The notes: a model not told the origin generated them from the letters alone. A stretch of DNA of 64,000 nucleotides from an uncultured Eubacterium sp. (GCA_910586225.1 CAJUIL010000002.1:1-64000); one strand, 5' to 3'. Positions 6,752 through 16,178 are shown, counted from the stretch's first letter. Program-made: numbers and translations.

Positions 6752-9035
6752 CTTTGCAGTATTTTTTCTTGGCGTCAGTCTGCTGATCTTAAACGGTGCG
6801 GCGGTGGCGGAGCGTCTGTTATTTACGTACAGCTGGCGCGTGTCTGGAGTGGCTGGGCTTTTCAACCGTGATTATCAGGATACGGCCGGATTTCAGACGT
6901 ATATGCAGGATATGCTGGAAGATTTGCTTTCGATGGCATCTGAGGAGGGGCTGTGGGGCCAGGGGAAGGAACGTTCGGACGCTTATCATGAGGGCATCCG
7001 CAGAAATAAGAATGTGCTGTACCGGGTGGCGCGTACAGACAAGCAAGAGCTGTATTCCAACATGGACGGTATTTCATGGGACGATAGCCAAAAAAAGCTT
7101 CCGGACGGCTATAATTTTTGGATGGTTTTTGACGGCAAAAAAGTTACGGCGCAAAAGGACGGGCAGGAGATTTCCATTTATAAAGACGGGTACTATCAGG
7201 AGGACAGCCAGTGGTATGTGCCAGGATACCGGAATTTTACAGTGGATGACGATTGGGAAAATATCCGCGTTACGATGCTTGCAGCGAAAGATCCGGTCAG
7301 CTACTCGCATCTGGGAAAGCAGGGGTATATGCAGACTGGAACCGGCCTGTACTACCTTGCGCAGAATGTCAGCGAGGATTACAGCAAAATGCGCCGTGCG
7401 CTGGCCGGTCTGGCGGCGGGGGCAGTTTTCTTTGTGCTGTCACTGGCGCTTTGGAAAGAGAAGCGGGCCGCGGATGTAAGGATCGCGCGCTTTCTGGGAA
7501 GTGTTTGGTTTGAGCTGCGCCTGCTTGCGTTTTTGATGTGTGTGGTGGTATTGTCAGGGATAGGATACGAAGGGCTTGGGTTTGTGTATTATGACGATAC
7601 GGAGGCTGTTTCTGTTGAGGGCGGTGCAGATGTAAGAGGGCTTGAGGATGCGAAGGGAACGTACGCCCTGAGCGAGGAGCAGGATGTGGCCGAAAGCGAC
7701 GCATCTTGGCAGGAATGGGATATGCGGGCGGGAACGCACGGAGAATGGCTGGAAGCAACGGCAGAGCAGGAAGATACGGATGCATTTTGGACAGGGTGGA
7801 GCTCGGCTGCGAGCAGATGGCGCAGTACAGGAAGGGCATTGCTGTCTTGCCCGCTTTTGTTTGCTGGATGGTTCTGGCTGCTTTACCTGGCCGCTTTGGA
7901 TGTACGCAAAAATCGCCGGCGGATGCTGGAAGGCTGCATCAGCAAGTTTTTGCACAAGGCGCAAACGGCAAGCCTGCGCCAGCCGTATGCGGTGCAGCAG
8001 GTCAGGCGTTTCCGTCTGGCAGCCGCGGCAGGCATTGGAGCCTGTGCGGCGCAGCTGGTGATCACGCTGCTGCAGGGCGCTGGAATCGCAAGCGGAGCGG
8101 AGGCAGCATCAGCCCAGTGTTTGATACTGGCAGCGCTGTTTGTGGTATTTTACCGTTGTCTGTCGCGGGTCAGAGCGGAATCAGAGGAGATAGACCTGCT
8201 GGCGGAGCATATCCGCGCTGTGCAAAGCGGCGATTATGCTGAAAAAGAAAAGTTATCAGAGACTTCTGGCCTGCGCCCGCTTTCTGACAGCCTTTCCCAG
8301 ATCCGACAGGGGATGGAGCAGGCGGTAGGGGAGCAGCTAAGGAGCGAGCGTATGAAGGTGGAGCTGGTGGCAAATGTATCACACGACCTTAAGACGCCGC
8401 TGACCTCGATCATCAGTTATCTTGCGCTTTTAAAGCAGGAAGAGGAGCTGCCGGAGCATATACAGGATTATATCCGTATTTTGGATGAAAAGGCAGAGCG
8501 GCTGAACAGCATCGTAAAAGATGTATTTGCTGTCAGCAAAGCGGCGTCCGGGCAGCTTCCGGTGGAGATCAAGGAGCTGGATTTCGGAAAGCTGCTGCGC
8601 CAGACGCTAGCGGATATGCAGGAGCAGATCCAGGCAAGTACCATGACGGTAAAAACGGAGATCCCAACAGAAGCGGTGCTGATTCAGGCGGATGGGTCAA
8701 GGATGTACCGGGTATTTCAAAATCTGATCCAGAATGCGCTGTCGTATTCGCTGGATGGGTCGCGGATCTTTGTAGAGCTTGTGAAGGAAGGCGGCTTTGC
8801 GGTAGCAGATATTAAAAATATTTCACGTCAGGAGCTACGTGACGGAATAGATTTTACAGAACGGTTTGTACGCGCGGATGAAAGTCGTACGGACGGCGGA
8901 GCAGGACTGGGGCTTTCGATTGCAAAGAGCTTTACAGAAGCTTGCGGCGGCAGATTGACGCTGGAGACAAATGCAGATCTGTTTGTCGTCAGGGTGAGCT
9001 TTGCCTGCAGCGAAGCAAAGCCGCAGCAGGAATAA
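6714..9035 (+). CDS. Membrane sensor histidine kinase
   Basis: A 773-residue kinase, partner of the regulator encoded just upstream. It probably starts at TTG 6714, with AGGTGGTG about 8 nt before it. TM1 is near residues 10-33; an external sensor region runs to about 228; four or so further helices lie near 229-247, 268-285, 378-400 and 440-485, with an acidic, poorly conserved-looking external loop at about 290-375. The dimerisation domain carries the phosphorylated His (H557, VSHDLKTPLTS). The ATPase domain has an N-box FQNLIQNALSY and a G2 box GGAGLGLSIAKS; a clear DxGxG G1 box is not visible, since the corresponding region reads VADIKNISRQE. The multi-helix sensor is unusual compared with plain two-helix kinases. 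Confidence 0.9.
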   Translation: MDTKWKKRKIIVSFAVFFLGVSLLILNGAAVAERLLFTYSWRVSGVAGLFNRDYQDTAGFQTYMQDMLEDLLSMASEEGLWGQGKERSDAYHEGIRRNKNVLYRVARTDKQELYSNMDGISWDDSQKKLPDGYNFWMVFDGKKVTAQKDGQEISIYKDGYYQEDSQWYVPGYRNFTVDDDWENIRVTMLAAKDPVSYSHLGKQGYMQTGTGLYYLAQNVSEDYSKMRRALAGLAAGAVFFVLSLALWKEKRAADVRIARFLGSVWFELRLLAFLMCVVVLSGIGYEGLGFVYYDDTEAVSVEGGADVRGLEDAKGTYALSEEQDVAESDASWQEWDMRAGTHGEWLEATAEQEDTDAFWTGWSSAASRWRSTGRALLSCPLLFAGWFWLLYLAALDVRKNRRRMLEGCISKFLHKAQTASLRQPYAVQQVRRFRLAAAAGIGACAAQLVITLLQGAGIASGAEAASAQCLILAALFVVFYRCLSRVRAESEEIDLLAEHIRAVQSGDYAEKEKLSETSGLRPLSDSLSQIRQGMEQAVGEQLRSERMKVELVANVSHDLKTPLTSIISYLALLKQEEELPEHIQDYIRILDEKAERLNSIVKDVFAVSKAASGQLPVEIKELDFGKLLRQTLADMQEQIQASTMTVKTEIPTEAVLIQADGSRMYRVFQNLIQNALSYSLDGSRIFVELVKEGGFAVADIKNISRQELRDGIDFTERFVRADESRTDGGAGLGLSIAKSFTEACGGRLTLETNADLFVVRVSFACSEAKPQQE

Positions 9036-9047
9036 CTCCGATAAATA

Positions 9048-9090
9048 AAAAGGGACAGGCAGTATCACGCGATAACTGACTGTCCCTTTT
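9048..9090. terminator. Bidirectional terminator
   Basis: A 16-bp stem with one mismatch (AAAAGGGACAG on the left, CTGTCCCTTTT on the right) and an 11-nt loop lies between the convergent kinase (+) and amylase (-) genes. The A run and T run serve both directions. Confidence 0.85.
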
Positions 9091-9147
9091 GCAGCGTAAC
9101 AGACGGAACGTTATCGTCTGCTGCAACTACAAAAAACACGGTTCCTA

Positions 9148-11001
9148 TTAACGGAAGCTTTTTACCCATGCGATGAGGGAGTCATGATATACATTAGCTT
9201 CCACATCTCTTCGCATTTGATCTGTTACAGGGCCATTCTTTTCCATGATCGCGAGAATCGCTTCCTGAAGGCCGGCGATCTTTCCTTTTTCAAAATCCTC
9301 TGAGCGAGCTGCGGATTTTGCGTTGTTTGTTTCTGTGAGATTGCTGGAAGGAGCAGCGTCAGCCTTTGCAGGCTTGTCCTGATCCACAGCAGCCTTTGCA
9401 GCGCTTTCGCCAGTTTTTGCAGGTTCATCCTGATTTGCGGCACCTTCACTGGCTTTTGCAGACGCATCCTGATTTGCAGCGCTTGTTTGTGCGGCAGCGC
9501 TGTCTGCTTTTGCGGACTGGGCCTGCTGTGCATCCGTTTGCGTTGTATTGGTGTCCGTACAGGTGGTTTTTGCTGCGGACGGAGCTTTTGGCGCGGCGGC
9601 AGCTGGTTCTGACACAGCAGATGCGCCAGGATGAACGGCTGCTATCGTATCCGGGGTAACCGGAAGCCAGATATCGCCGCTGTTTGCTTTTACATTCACT
9701 ACGATATTTCCGCCGTTGACAGAAACTTTTTCGCCAGACAGGGCGCCGATATATTCTGCGGCGTTTCCTGCGCGCAGCGTCATTACATAGTCACTATCAT
9801 CGTTATTTACAGAAACGATGACAGACTGTCCGTTATAATTTCTAGAATACGCGTACTGGCGGTTTGTCAGCAGCAGCTCCTGATAATCGCCGTAGGAAAG
9901 CGCCGGAGTATTTTGACGTACATTTCCTAATGCAGCGATCAGCCGTGTATACGGGTTGTTCGTTACAGCGTCCGCATAGTCAGACAGAGAAAGCGCCGGA
10001 CGTAAAGAATCGTCGGAAAACCGCTCTTTCTTTCCTTCGATGCCAAATTCGGAACCGTAGTAAATGGACGGAACGCCAGGAAGCGTATAAAGCAGGATAT
10101 GAACCGGAGTAAAGTGCGCTTTATTGTTCAGCTTTGTATAAATACGCTCTACATCATGATTGTCTACAAAATTATAAAGCTTTAACCCGTCTGGACGGCT
10201 GCCGCCCATTTCATATAAACGTTTGACCGTATGTGCGATCTCAAAAAAGTTGTGGTCATTGTGACCGGAATAAAGCGCTTTATGCAGGTTGTAGTTTGTA
10301 ACGGAATGCAAAGTGCCTTCATTCACCCAGCGGGTATAATCTCCATGGATCACCTCGCCCATCAGCCAGAAATCCGGTTTTACTTCGTTTGCCACATGGC
10401 GCAGCGCCTTCATATATTCAAAATCCAAGACGTCCGCAGCATCCAGACGGATCCCGTCAATATCAAATTCGCTGACCCAGAAGCGGATCACATCACAAAT
10501 ATAATCCCGGACTGCTGGATTGTGCTGGTTCAATTTTACGAGCAGGTTATAGCCGCCCCAGTTTTCATAGGAAAATCCGTCGTTGTATTCATTATTTCCC
10601 CAGAAATTTACATTACAGTACCAGTCTTTGTACTGCGAGCCTTCCCGATTTTTTTTAATATCCTCAAAAGCAAAGAAATCACGTCCCGTATGGTTGAAAA
10701 CACCATCTAAAATAACCCGAATGCCCTGCTCATGGCATTTTGCCACAAAGTCGGTCAGGTCCTCGTTCGTACCGAGACGGCTGTCCAGTTTTTTGTAATC
10801 CGTCGTTTCATACCCGTGGCCGACAGATTCGAACAGCGGGCCGATGTAAACGGCGCTGCAGCCGATTTCTTTGATGTGGGAAATCCATGGGATAAGCGTC
10901 TGCAGACGGTGCTGCGGCGCACCATAGGGATTCTCCTTTGGAGCTCCAGTGAGTCCCAGTGGGTAAATGTGATAAAACACAGCTTCATCATACCATGCCA
11001 T
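9148..11001 (-). CDS. GH13 alpha-amylase family enzyme with long C-terminal extension
   Basis: A 617-residue enzyme without a signal peptide, so probably cytoplasmic and acting on maltodextrins. The GH13 motifs are complete: DGVFNHTG (99-106), GIRLDAAD with nucleophile D187, GEVIHG with acid/base E216, and FVDNHD with D283. The small C-terminal beta domain ends near residue 455. A stretch of about 110 residues rich in Ala, Gln, Asp and Lys follows, with loosely repeated NQDxxAK units, and then a 45-residue helical tail (GLQEAILAIMEK). The linker and tail are not part of ordinary neopullulanases. AGGAGG stands 7-8 nt before the ATG. It is transcribed alone between two intergenic regions. Confidence 0.88.
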   Translation of the reverse strand: MAWYDEAVFYHIYPLGLTGAPKENPYGAPQHRLQTLIPWISHIKEIGCSAVYIGPLFESVGHGYETTDYKKLDSRLGTNEDLTDFVAKCHEQGIRVILDGVFNHTGRDFFAFEDIKKNREGSQYKDWYCNVNFWGNNEYNDGFSYENWGGYNLLVKLNQHNPAVRDYICDVIRFWVSEFDIDGIRLDAADVLDFEYMKALRHVANEVKPDFWLMGEVIHGDYTRWVNEGTLHSVTNYNLHKALYSGHNDHNFFEIAHTVKRLYEMGGSRPDGLKLYNFVDNHDVERIYTKLNNKAHFTPVHILLYTLPGVPSIYYGSEFGIEGKKERFSDDSLRPALSLSDYADAVTNNPYTRLIAALGNVRQNTPALSYGDYQELLLTNRQYAYSRNYNGQSVIVSVNNDDSDYVMTLRAGNAAEYIGALSGEKVSVNGGNIVVNVKANSGDIWLPVTPDTIAAVHPGASAVSEPAAAAPKAPSAAKTTCTDTNTTQTDAQQAQSAKADSAAAQTSAANQDASAKASEGAANQDEPAKTGESAAKAAVDQDKPAKADAAPSSNLTETNNAKSAARSEDFEKGKIAGLQEAILAIMEKNGPVTDQMRRDVEANVYHDSLIAWVKSFR

Positions 11002-11620
11002 GTGGAAACCTCCTAAATATTTTTAATTTTTTGTAAATGCTGACAGATCTTGCTAATTTTGCCATCGGGTTTTATTTTAGCATGAAAAGGGGGGATGTTC
11101 AATATTTTATCATTTTAAATTTGTTGTTGTGGGGGTTTTTACGAGGAGGGAGGTGGGAAATATCCAAATAATCACCTTGATATCATAGCGGCCTTTGCAA
11201 ACAGCATTTGTATAATATTCAAAATCTCATCAGACGCTAAAATTTCTTTGATTGTAATTTCAAACTCGTTTTTGTTATTGCAAATATAATCAGGATTGAA
11301 AAAACTGCAGTCATCCTCAAAACTTTTTCCCAGCGTAATAGCTAACGGAACACTGTTTCTGTGACCTCCAAACAACATCTATAAGTATAACCATTTTACG
11401 TTCAGAAAGCAAATATCATCTACCATATCTATGCATCGCCAAAGAAACCCAGCGTCCGAAAGGCCACTCCCCCACAAAATAACATAAAACTTTTTTCATG
11501 GAAAATACTGGTTCATCTAGCATTTATCTATCAATTTGTGTTAAAATAAAAAAACGAAATCAAAAAACCAAAATTAAAGAATCAAAAAAATAAAAGAATA
11601 AATAAAAGAAGGGAAACACC
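11002..11620. other. A+T-rich intergenic region with one doubtful small ORF
   Basis: This 619-bp stretch separates the divergently transcribed GH13 enzyme and SGNH esterase. It should hold both promoters; an extended -10-like TGTTAAAAT lies near 11539-11547 before the esterase. On the minus strand 11172-11378 could encode 68 residues (see that entry). I see no RNA structure or repeat. Confidence 0.5.
11172..11378 (-). CDS. Doubtful 68-residue ORF or gene fragment
   Basis: The frame opens MLFGGHRNSVPLAITLGKSF and ends IIQMLFAKAAMISR. No ribosome binding site precedes the ATG; a GGAGG occurs only inside the frame. The A+T-rich composition and lack of a recognised family suggest a fragment of a lost gene, possibly not expressed. 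Confidence 0.25.
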   Translation of the reverse strand: MLFGGHRNSVPLAITLGKSFEDDCSFFNPDYICNNKNEFEITIKEILASDEILNIIQMLFAKAAMISR

Positions 11621-12889
11621 ATGAGCTCAAAAAACCATACAAAAGCAAACCACCTTCTCGCAAGACTCTGTTCCATACTCATCCTATCTGCGATATTCAT
11701 GCAGACACTTACCGCATACCCGCAGTCTGCCTACGCGAGAGGGACTGGGGGTATCAAAGGGAACAACCTGCCAGCAGGCTACGTGACAGATCGTCAGATG
11801 AAGCTGGCGAATCCTTGGACAGGCACAAATGAAACACCGTTATTTGATGTAATGCGAAAGGCGCAAAACGGTCAGAAGGTTACGATTGCTTTTATCGGGG
11901 GTTCTATTACAAAGGGTACGATGTCCAATGGTACCAGGGATAAGAGCATGAATAAAAAGCTGACCTACGTGGACTATTTTGCAGACTGGTGGTACAAAAA
12001 GTTTCCTCGTGCAGACCTTCGCTTTATCAATGCCGGTATCAGCGCGACAGATTCTTATCTGGGGGTGCACAGGGTACAGAAGGATGTACTTGATAAAAAG
12101 CCGGATCTGGTTGTCGTGGAATTTGCGGTAAACGATAAAAAGACCGCGTATCATAAGCAGGCTTATGAAAACCTGATCCGAAAAATATTAGGCTCTCCGA
12201 CCAAGCCTGCTGTAATGCTGTTGTTTATGGCAAAGCTCAATGGCTGGAGCTGCCAGCTGCAGCAGTCGGAGATTGGCAGGCATTACCATTTGCCGATGCT
12301 TAGTTATGGAAATGTAATGAAAGATATGATCCAGCAGGGTATTTATACGATGGAGGAGCTTTCCGGCGACGCCATCCATCCATCCGCGCTGGGCTACGCC
12401 GTTGTGGGAGAGATTTTAGTGCGGTATCTGGAGGAGATTGCGCAAAAGGCGCTTGGCGAAGCGGCGTATTATAAGACGCCCAATTCTTATGTAACGTCAA
12501 AAAAATACGAGAACGGCAAGGTACTGACGTGCAAGGACATAAAGATCAAGAAAATGGGTACATTTGAAGAAAGCAGCAAGAGCAGCGTTTTTCCGCATAA
12601 TCTGACCTCCGCCAGCGGAAGCGGGGATCTGACGTTTACGGTGACCGGGAAAAGTATTGGTATCGTGTTTGCGCAGCAGATCAACGGCAGGGGCGGGCAG
12701 TTCGACGTCTATGTGGATGGGAAGAAAACGGCGCAGATTGACGCGGATAATTCCGGCGGGCGGCATAATAAGCCGGGCGCGGTGCCGTGTTATTCGTCGA
12801 ATACGAAAAAGACGCATACGGTTCGTATTGTAAGAAATAAAAAGTCGAAAGGTCAAGCACTTACGATCTATGCTGTTCTTGTTTCGTAA
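11621..12889 (+). CDS. Secreted SGNH/GDSL-type esterase
   Basis: A 422-residue exported hydrolase. The signal peptide covers about residues 1-39 (cleavage near AYA). The SGNH blocks are present: FIGGSITKG with nucleophile S95 (GGSIT in place of GDS), NAGISATDS (block II Gly), VVVEFAVND (block III Asn) and GDAIHPS with D250 and H253. Residues after about 280 form a beta-rich accessory module (LTFTVTGKSIGIVFAQQ) that may bind carbohydrate. This build resembles carbohydrate esterases that remove acetyl groups from polysaccharides; the substrate is inferred. AGAAGGG precedes the ATG and a 10-bp hairpin follows at 12901. Confidence 0.85.
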   Translation: MSSKNHTKANHLLARLCSILILSAIFMQTLTAYPQSAYARGTGGIKGNNLPAGYVTDRQMKLANPWTGTNETPLFDVMRKAQNGQKVTIAFIGGSITKGTMSNGTRDKSMNKKLTYVDYFADWWYKKFPRADLRFINAGISATDSYLGVHRVQKDVLDKKPDLVVVEFAVNDKKTAYHKQAYENLIRKILGSPTKPAVMLLFMAKLNGWSCQLQQSEIGRHYHLPMLSYGNVMKDMIQQGIYTMEELSGDAIHPSALGYAVVGEILVRYLEEIAQKALGEAAYYKTPNSYVTSKKYENGKVLTCKDIKIKKMGTFEESSKSSVFPHNLTSASGSGDLTFTVTGKSIGIVFAQQINGRGGQFDVYVDGKKTAQIDADNSGGRHNKPGAVPCYSSNTKKTHTVRIVRNKKSKGQALTIYAVLVS

Positions 12890-12900
12890 CAGTTCAGGCA

Positions 12901-12926
12901 GGTCTTTGCACCCTGCTGCAAAGACC
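12901..12926 (+). terminator. Hairpin after the esterase gene
   Basis: A perfect 10-bp stem (GGTCTTTGCA / TGCAAAGACC) with a 6-nt loop. No T run follows, so it may protect the mRNA 3' end or be a weak terminator. Confidence 0.5.
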
Positions 12927-13014
12927 GTAACAATATGATTCAGGAGTGTAAAAATCCCATCGCGAAGCGATTTTCAATGGATTTGTGCGTTTCATGAAAC
13001 CATAAAACTAACGG

Positions 13015-13043
13015 TTGCCACATCGCCTGTTTTCTGCTATAAT
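13015..13043 (+). promoter_or_regulatory. Promoter TTGCCA-17-TATAAT
   Basis: A near-consensus promoter with an extended TGC before the -10. It lies 120 bp before the gene at 13164. A second, weaker -10 (TGT TAGAAT, 13104-13112) lies nearer the gene. Confidence 0.7.
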
Positions 13044-13163
13044 TTCTCCATATATGGTCTTGCATAGCTGTATAAGGATAGTTGTAAGATCAGATAAAAA
13101 TTGTGTTAGAATGCCATTGTACTGCAAGATCAGTGGTAAAGGTATGAAGGGAATGGATAAATT

Positions 13164-14600
13164 ATGGCACAGGGAAAGAAGTATAAGCTGGGTGAACTCG
13201 AATTTGAGACAGAACAGGAATATCGGGAAGCTGCCGCAGACCTGAAACGCATCAAAGGGCTGGTGGACAAATACAATGTGGAAGATCCGGAGCAGGCAAA
13301 AAAAATACTTGCTTCGATTCAGGCACATCCGGATACGTTCCGGTCGCCTTACGGCCGTAAATTTGTGGCAAAGCTGCAAAAAGCGGCGGGGCTGGCCAAA
13401 ACAGCTGCAGCGTCAGCTGGTGCGGGTGATGATAAGGCAGCGGCAAAAAGAGCGAAAAAGGAAGAAAAAGAAAAGCGGAAACGCGAAAAGCAGCTGGCTA
13501 AAAGCGAAAGCAGAAAAGCAGATGGCGGGCAGAAGGAAAAATTTCAGATTTTTACACCGCGTAATTTTGCGATCGGTGTTGTGATCGTGGCGTGTGTCGT
13601 TGTGTTCAGCATTTTTGCTCCACGGATGTTTTCTCTGAACAAAGGCGGAGACAGCAATGGGGATATTCGGCGTAATATGGTGATCGCTTATGCAAAAAAT
13701 CAGGCGGATCTAAAGGCGAATCTGTATACGTATTACTTTAACGTCGTTGGACAGACAGAGGAGGAAGCCGAAAAGGACGCGACAGAAGGGCTTGGCAATT
13801 ATGTGATGGATCTGTCAGACCGTACGGTCAGCACGATGACAGATACGGAGATTTCGGATATTTATAACCGGCTGGTAGAAGGCGGGGATATTCAGAACAA
13901 CAGTTTTGTAGAGCCGGCGGAGATTACGGTCTTAAAAGATAAGCTGCTGGCAGCAGGGCTTTCCGGCAATTCCGGAAACGGCCTGGAAGGAGAAACGGCA
14001 GTGGAAGCGGCGATCAACAGTATGATGGATTACCAGCACCGCATCTATGCTTCTTTGTGCCACAATTATTCGCTGCTGGGAAATGCGATAGAAAATCCGC
14101 AGGCTTATGCGGATGAAGATATGAGCAAGATGTTCGGCGAGGTTATTTTTGATTATAATATGACGATCGATGACAAACAGAGCTATTTTGACAGCTTCAA
14201 TAAGCGTGGGCTGATCAAGGATAATCAGGTTGTACGGTTTTCCGCAGATCCGACGGTGTATAACCTTCCGGAGCTGACACCGACGATCGAGGTTTCCTTT
14301 ATGGGAGAAGAAGCAAAAGCCTATGAATGCAGCATGATCAGCTATGCGCCTGCTTCCAGTGTCTTTTATGAGATTCACGCAGGCAAAAAGAGCGGCTATA
14401 TCTGTATGCGCAACAATGGCGGAAATACGGATTACATTCAGCTTGGCGATACTACGGTAACGGCGCAGGGTGATTTTATTATGGCGGTCGGCTCAGAAGT
14501 GCAGACTGGAAGATGGTTTTACAATCAGCAGAATATTGGAATTTTTATAAACGGCGATACAAGCAGCCTCATTAGCTATGTGCATGATCTGACCTATTAA
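13164..14600 (+). CDS. Unknown single-pass membrane protein
   Basis: A 478-residue protein of no family that I recognise. Residues 1-75 form a soluble domain (YKLGELEFETEQEYREAAAD). A very basic, probably coiled or disordered stretch at about 85-128 (rich in KREK) follows. One transmembrane helix (FAIGVVIVACVVVFSIFAP) lies near 134-155. The remaining 320 residues should be outside the cell and contain helical and then beta-rich parts. The topology is a cytoplasmic sensor-like head with an external domain. AAGGGA precedes the ATG. It is monocistronic, flanked by the esterase and thiT. Confidence 0.75.
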   Translation: MAQGKKYKLGELEFETEQEYREAAADLKRIKGLVDKYNVEDPEQAKKILASIQAHPDTFRSPYGRKFVAKLQKAAGLAKTAAASAGAGDDKAAAKRAKKEEKEKRKREKQLAKSESRKADGGQKEKFQIFTPRNFAIGVVIVACVVVFSIFAPRMFSLNKGGDSNGDIRRNMVIAYAKNQADLKANLYTYYFNVVGQTEEEAEKDATEGLGNYVMDLSDRTVSTMTDTEISDIYNRLVEGGDIQNNSFVEPAEITVLKDKLLAAGLSGNSGNGLEGETAVEAAINSMMDYQHRIYASLCHNYSLLGNAIENPQAYADEDMSKMFGEVIFDYNMTIDDKQSYFDSFNKRGLIKDNQVVRFSADPTVYNLPELTPTIEVSFMGEEAKAYECSMISYAPASSVFYEIHAGKKSGYICMRNNGGNTDYIQLGDTTVTAQGDFIMAVGSEVQTGRWFYNQQNIGIFINGDTSSLISYVHDLTY

Positions 14601-14680
14601 CTTTGATCTGACAGATCGCTTGCATATGCTGTGAGCCTTGGTGCAGCAGACCGCTTGCATAGGATCGTGACACGGCATAA

Positions 14681-14707
14681 GAAAACCCCCGCAGGAATCT
14701 GTGGGGG
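14681..14707 (-). terminator. Terminator of thiT
   Basis: Read on the minus strand, a 9-bp G+C-rich stem (CCCCCACAG / CTGCGGGGG, one GU pair) is followed by TTTTC. The orientation fits the end of the thiT transcript. Confidence 0.8.
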
Positions 14708-14730
14708 AAATTCGTGTGTCATTGCAAAAA

Positions 14731-15441
14731 CTAAACGGCAGTCCGGCGGCTCTGGGATTCTACCGCGATCCGGCGGACGCGTGCCAGTGCGCTTTTTACA
14801 GGAGCCAGAGATAGGACAGCGACCGTAAGGACAGCCTCCGGTATCAGGTACATTCCGTTATATAAAAGGGAATAGATCGGTACGCTCATGTTGTAATCTG
14901 CTGCATAGGATCCAAAAAAGATCATGCCCGACAAAAAGGCAAAGAAATATCTGCCAAGTACGGCAACGATATAACCAAGCAGCAATCCGTTTTTCTGCCG
15001 GTAGAACAGACCCGAAAGGCCAAGTGCGCCGAATGCCAGAGGATAATCCACGATTACCTGCGGCAGCGTATAAAAAATTGGCTGTAGGATAAACTGCAAA
15101 AGGCCGTAAGCAAGCGCTGTTGTAATTCCGATCTTCGGTCCGTACCAGTAGCCGATGAGTGAGACAAACAGCATACTAAATAGTGTAATAGAGCCGCCCA
15201 TCGGAAGGTCAGCGAACTTTATCATCGAAGCAACGGTACCGAGCGCCATTGCGGCAGCCGAACATACAAGCTGTTTAGCAGTAATGCCTTTCGTGCGCTC
15301 CTGCTTGGGACGCAGCAAAAGCGCGGCTGCGATCAGAGCAGTAATGACTGCGGCGACGGCCAAAAATCCGGTATTGGAAAGTGTAACTGCATCATAGCCC
15401 CACGCATCCTGGGTGGGCGCTGTAAAATAATGAAACATCAT
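14731..15441 (-). CDS. thiT: Thiamine ECF transporter S component ThiT
   Basis: A 236-residue integral membrane protein with about six helices. The motifs GGSITLFSMLFVSLIGYWYG and DYPLAFGALGLSGLF are diagnostic of ThiT, which binds thiamine outside the membrane and uses the shared EcfAA'T module. That module is not in this window, as usual for group II ECF transporters. GGGGGA precedes the ATG. I looked for a TPP riboswitch in the 120-bp gap to pth and found none; instead a TGAACAGTTCA palindrome sits there. An N-terminal extension of about 40 residues with one extra helix precedes the usual core. Confidence 0.88.
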   Translation of the reverse strand: MMFHYFTAPTQDAWGYDAVTLSNTGFLAVAAVITALIAAALLLRPKQERTKGITAKQLVCSAAAMALGTVASMIKFADLPMGGSITLFSMLFVSLIGYWYGPKIGITTALAYGLLQFILQPIFYTLPQVIVDYPLAFGALGLSGLFYRQKNGLLLGYIVAVLGRYFFAFLSGMIFFGSYAADYNMSVPIYSLLYNGMYLIPEAVLTVAVLSLAPVKSALARVRRIAVESQSRRTAV

Positions 15442-15475
15442 TGCATTCCCCCGCTTTTGTAAATATTTTTTTGTT

Positions 15476-15490
15476 TCTGAACAGTTCAGA
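15476..15490. promoter_or_regulatory. Palindrome TCTGAACAGTTCAGA between thiT and pth
   Basis: A perfect 15-base palindrome around a central A in the divergent promoter region. Its 11-base core TGAACAGTTCA recurs before murA at 24721-24731. Operator function is inferred. Confidence 0.45.
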
Positions 15491-15564
15491 CTATAGCATA
15501 TTTGCGCGTGGAGTGCAAGGAGTTTTCGAACCGCTTATCAGGGAAGGAGATAAAAAAAGAATCG

Positions 15565-16137
15565 ATGTATCTCATAGCAGGGCTTGGCAATCCGACCAGG
15601 CAGTATGAAAAAACAAGACATAATATTGGATTTGATACGATAGACCAAATTGCGGAGGAATATCATATTTCTGTAATGGATGTGAAATATAGATCCTTGT
15701 GCGGCTCCGGTATGCTTGCAGGACAAAAGGTGCTGCTGCTCAAGCCGCAGACGTATATGAACAACAGCGGGGAAGCGATCCGTGCGGCGCTGGATTTTTA
15801 TAAGCTGGATCCGGCTGAGCAGCTTTTGGTTATTTATGACGATATCAGTCTGGAGCCGGGAAATATCCGCATCCGGTTAAAAGGAAGCGCCGGAGGGCAC
15901 AATGGAATGAAAAGCATTATTGATCATATAGGAACGGAGGTGTTTGCCCGTATCAAGGTCGGAGTTGGCGCGAAGCCGGAAGGCTGGGACCTTGCGGACC
16001 ATGTGCTGAGCCGCTTTTTCAAACAAGAGCGGGAAGACGTGGAGGAGGCGCTAAAGGACGCCGTTTCGGCAGCCGCGTTGATTGTAGGCGGGGAAGCTGC
16101 AAAGGCTATGAATGATTATAATAAAAAGAAAAAGTAA
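15565..16137 (+). CDS. pth: Peptidyl-tRNA hydrolase
   Basis: A 190-residue enzyme that frees tRNA from peptidyl-tRNA dropped by stalled ribosomes. The start MYLIAGLGNPTRQYEKTRHN is the family signature, with catalytic His near residue 20 and Asn near 10. The motifs LLLKPQTYMNNSGE and GSAGGHNGMKSI follow. I place the start at 15565 because homologues begin here; the AGGAG at 15545-15549 is 15 nt away, a long gap, so a start on an upstream codon cannot be ruled out. mfd follows 41 nt downstream, the usual pth-mfd pairing. Confidence 0.95.
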   Translation: MYLIAGLGNPTRQYEKTRHNIGFDTIDQIAEEYHISVMDVKYRSLCGSGMLAGQKVLLLKPQTYMNNSGEAIRAALDFYKLDPAEQLLVIYDDISLEPGNIRIRLKGSAGGHNGMKSIIDHIGTEVFARIKVGVGAKPEGWDLADHVLSRFFKQEREDVEEALKDAVSAAALIVGGEAAKAMNDYNKKKK

Positions 16138-16178
16138 ATGTAAATGTTATTTTTTGTTATCAACAGGGGTAAGAAAGC

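Noticed and set aside
6796-8242. Several 100-230 codon frames inside the first histidine kinase gene
   Set aside because: They are Arg/Cys/Trp-rich products of the other frames of a G+C-rich gene and lack ribosome binding sites.
15442-15564. Possible TPP riboswitch before thiT
   Set aside because: The gap is short and lacks the conserved CTGAGA and GACCTGA-like blocks; only a palindrome and promoter elements are seen.
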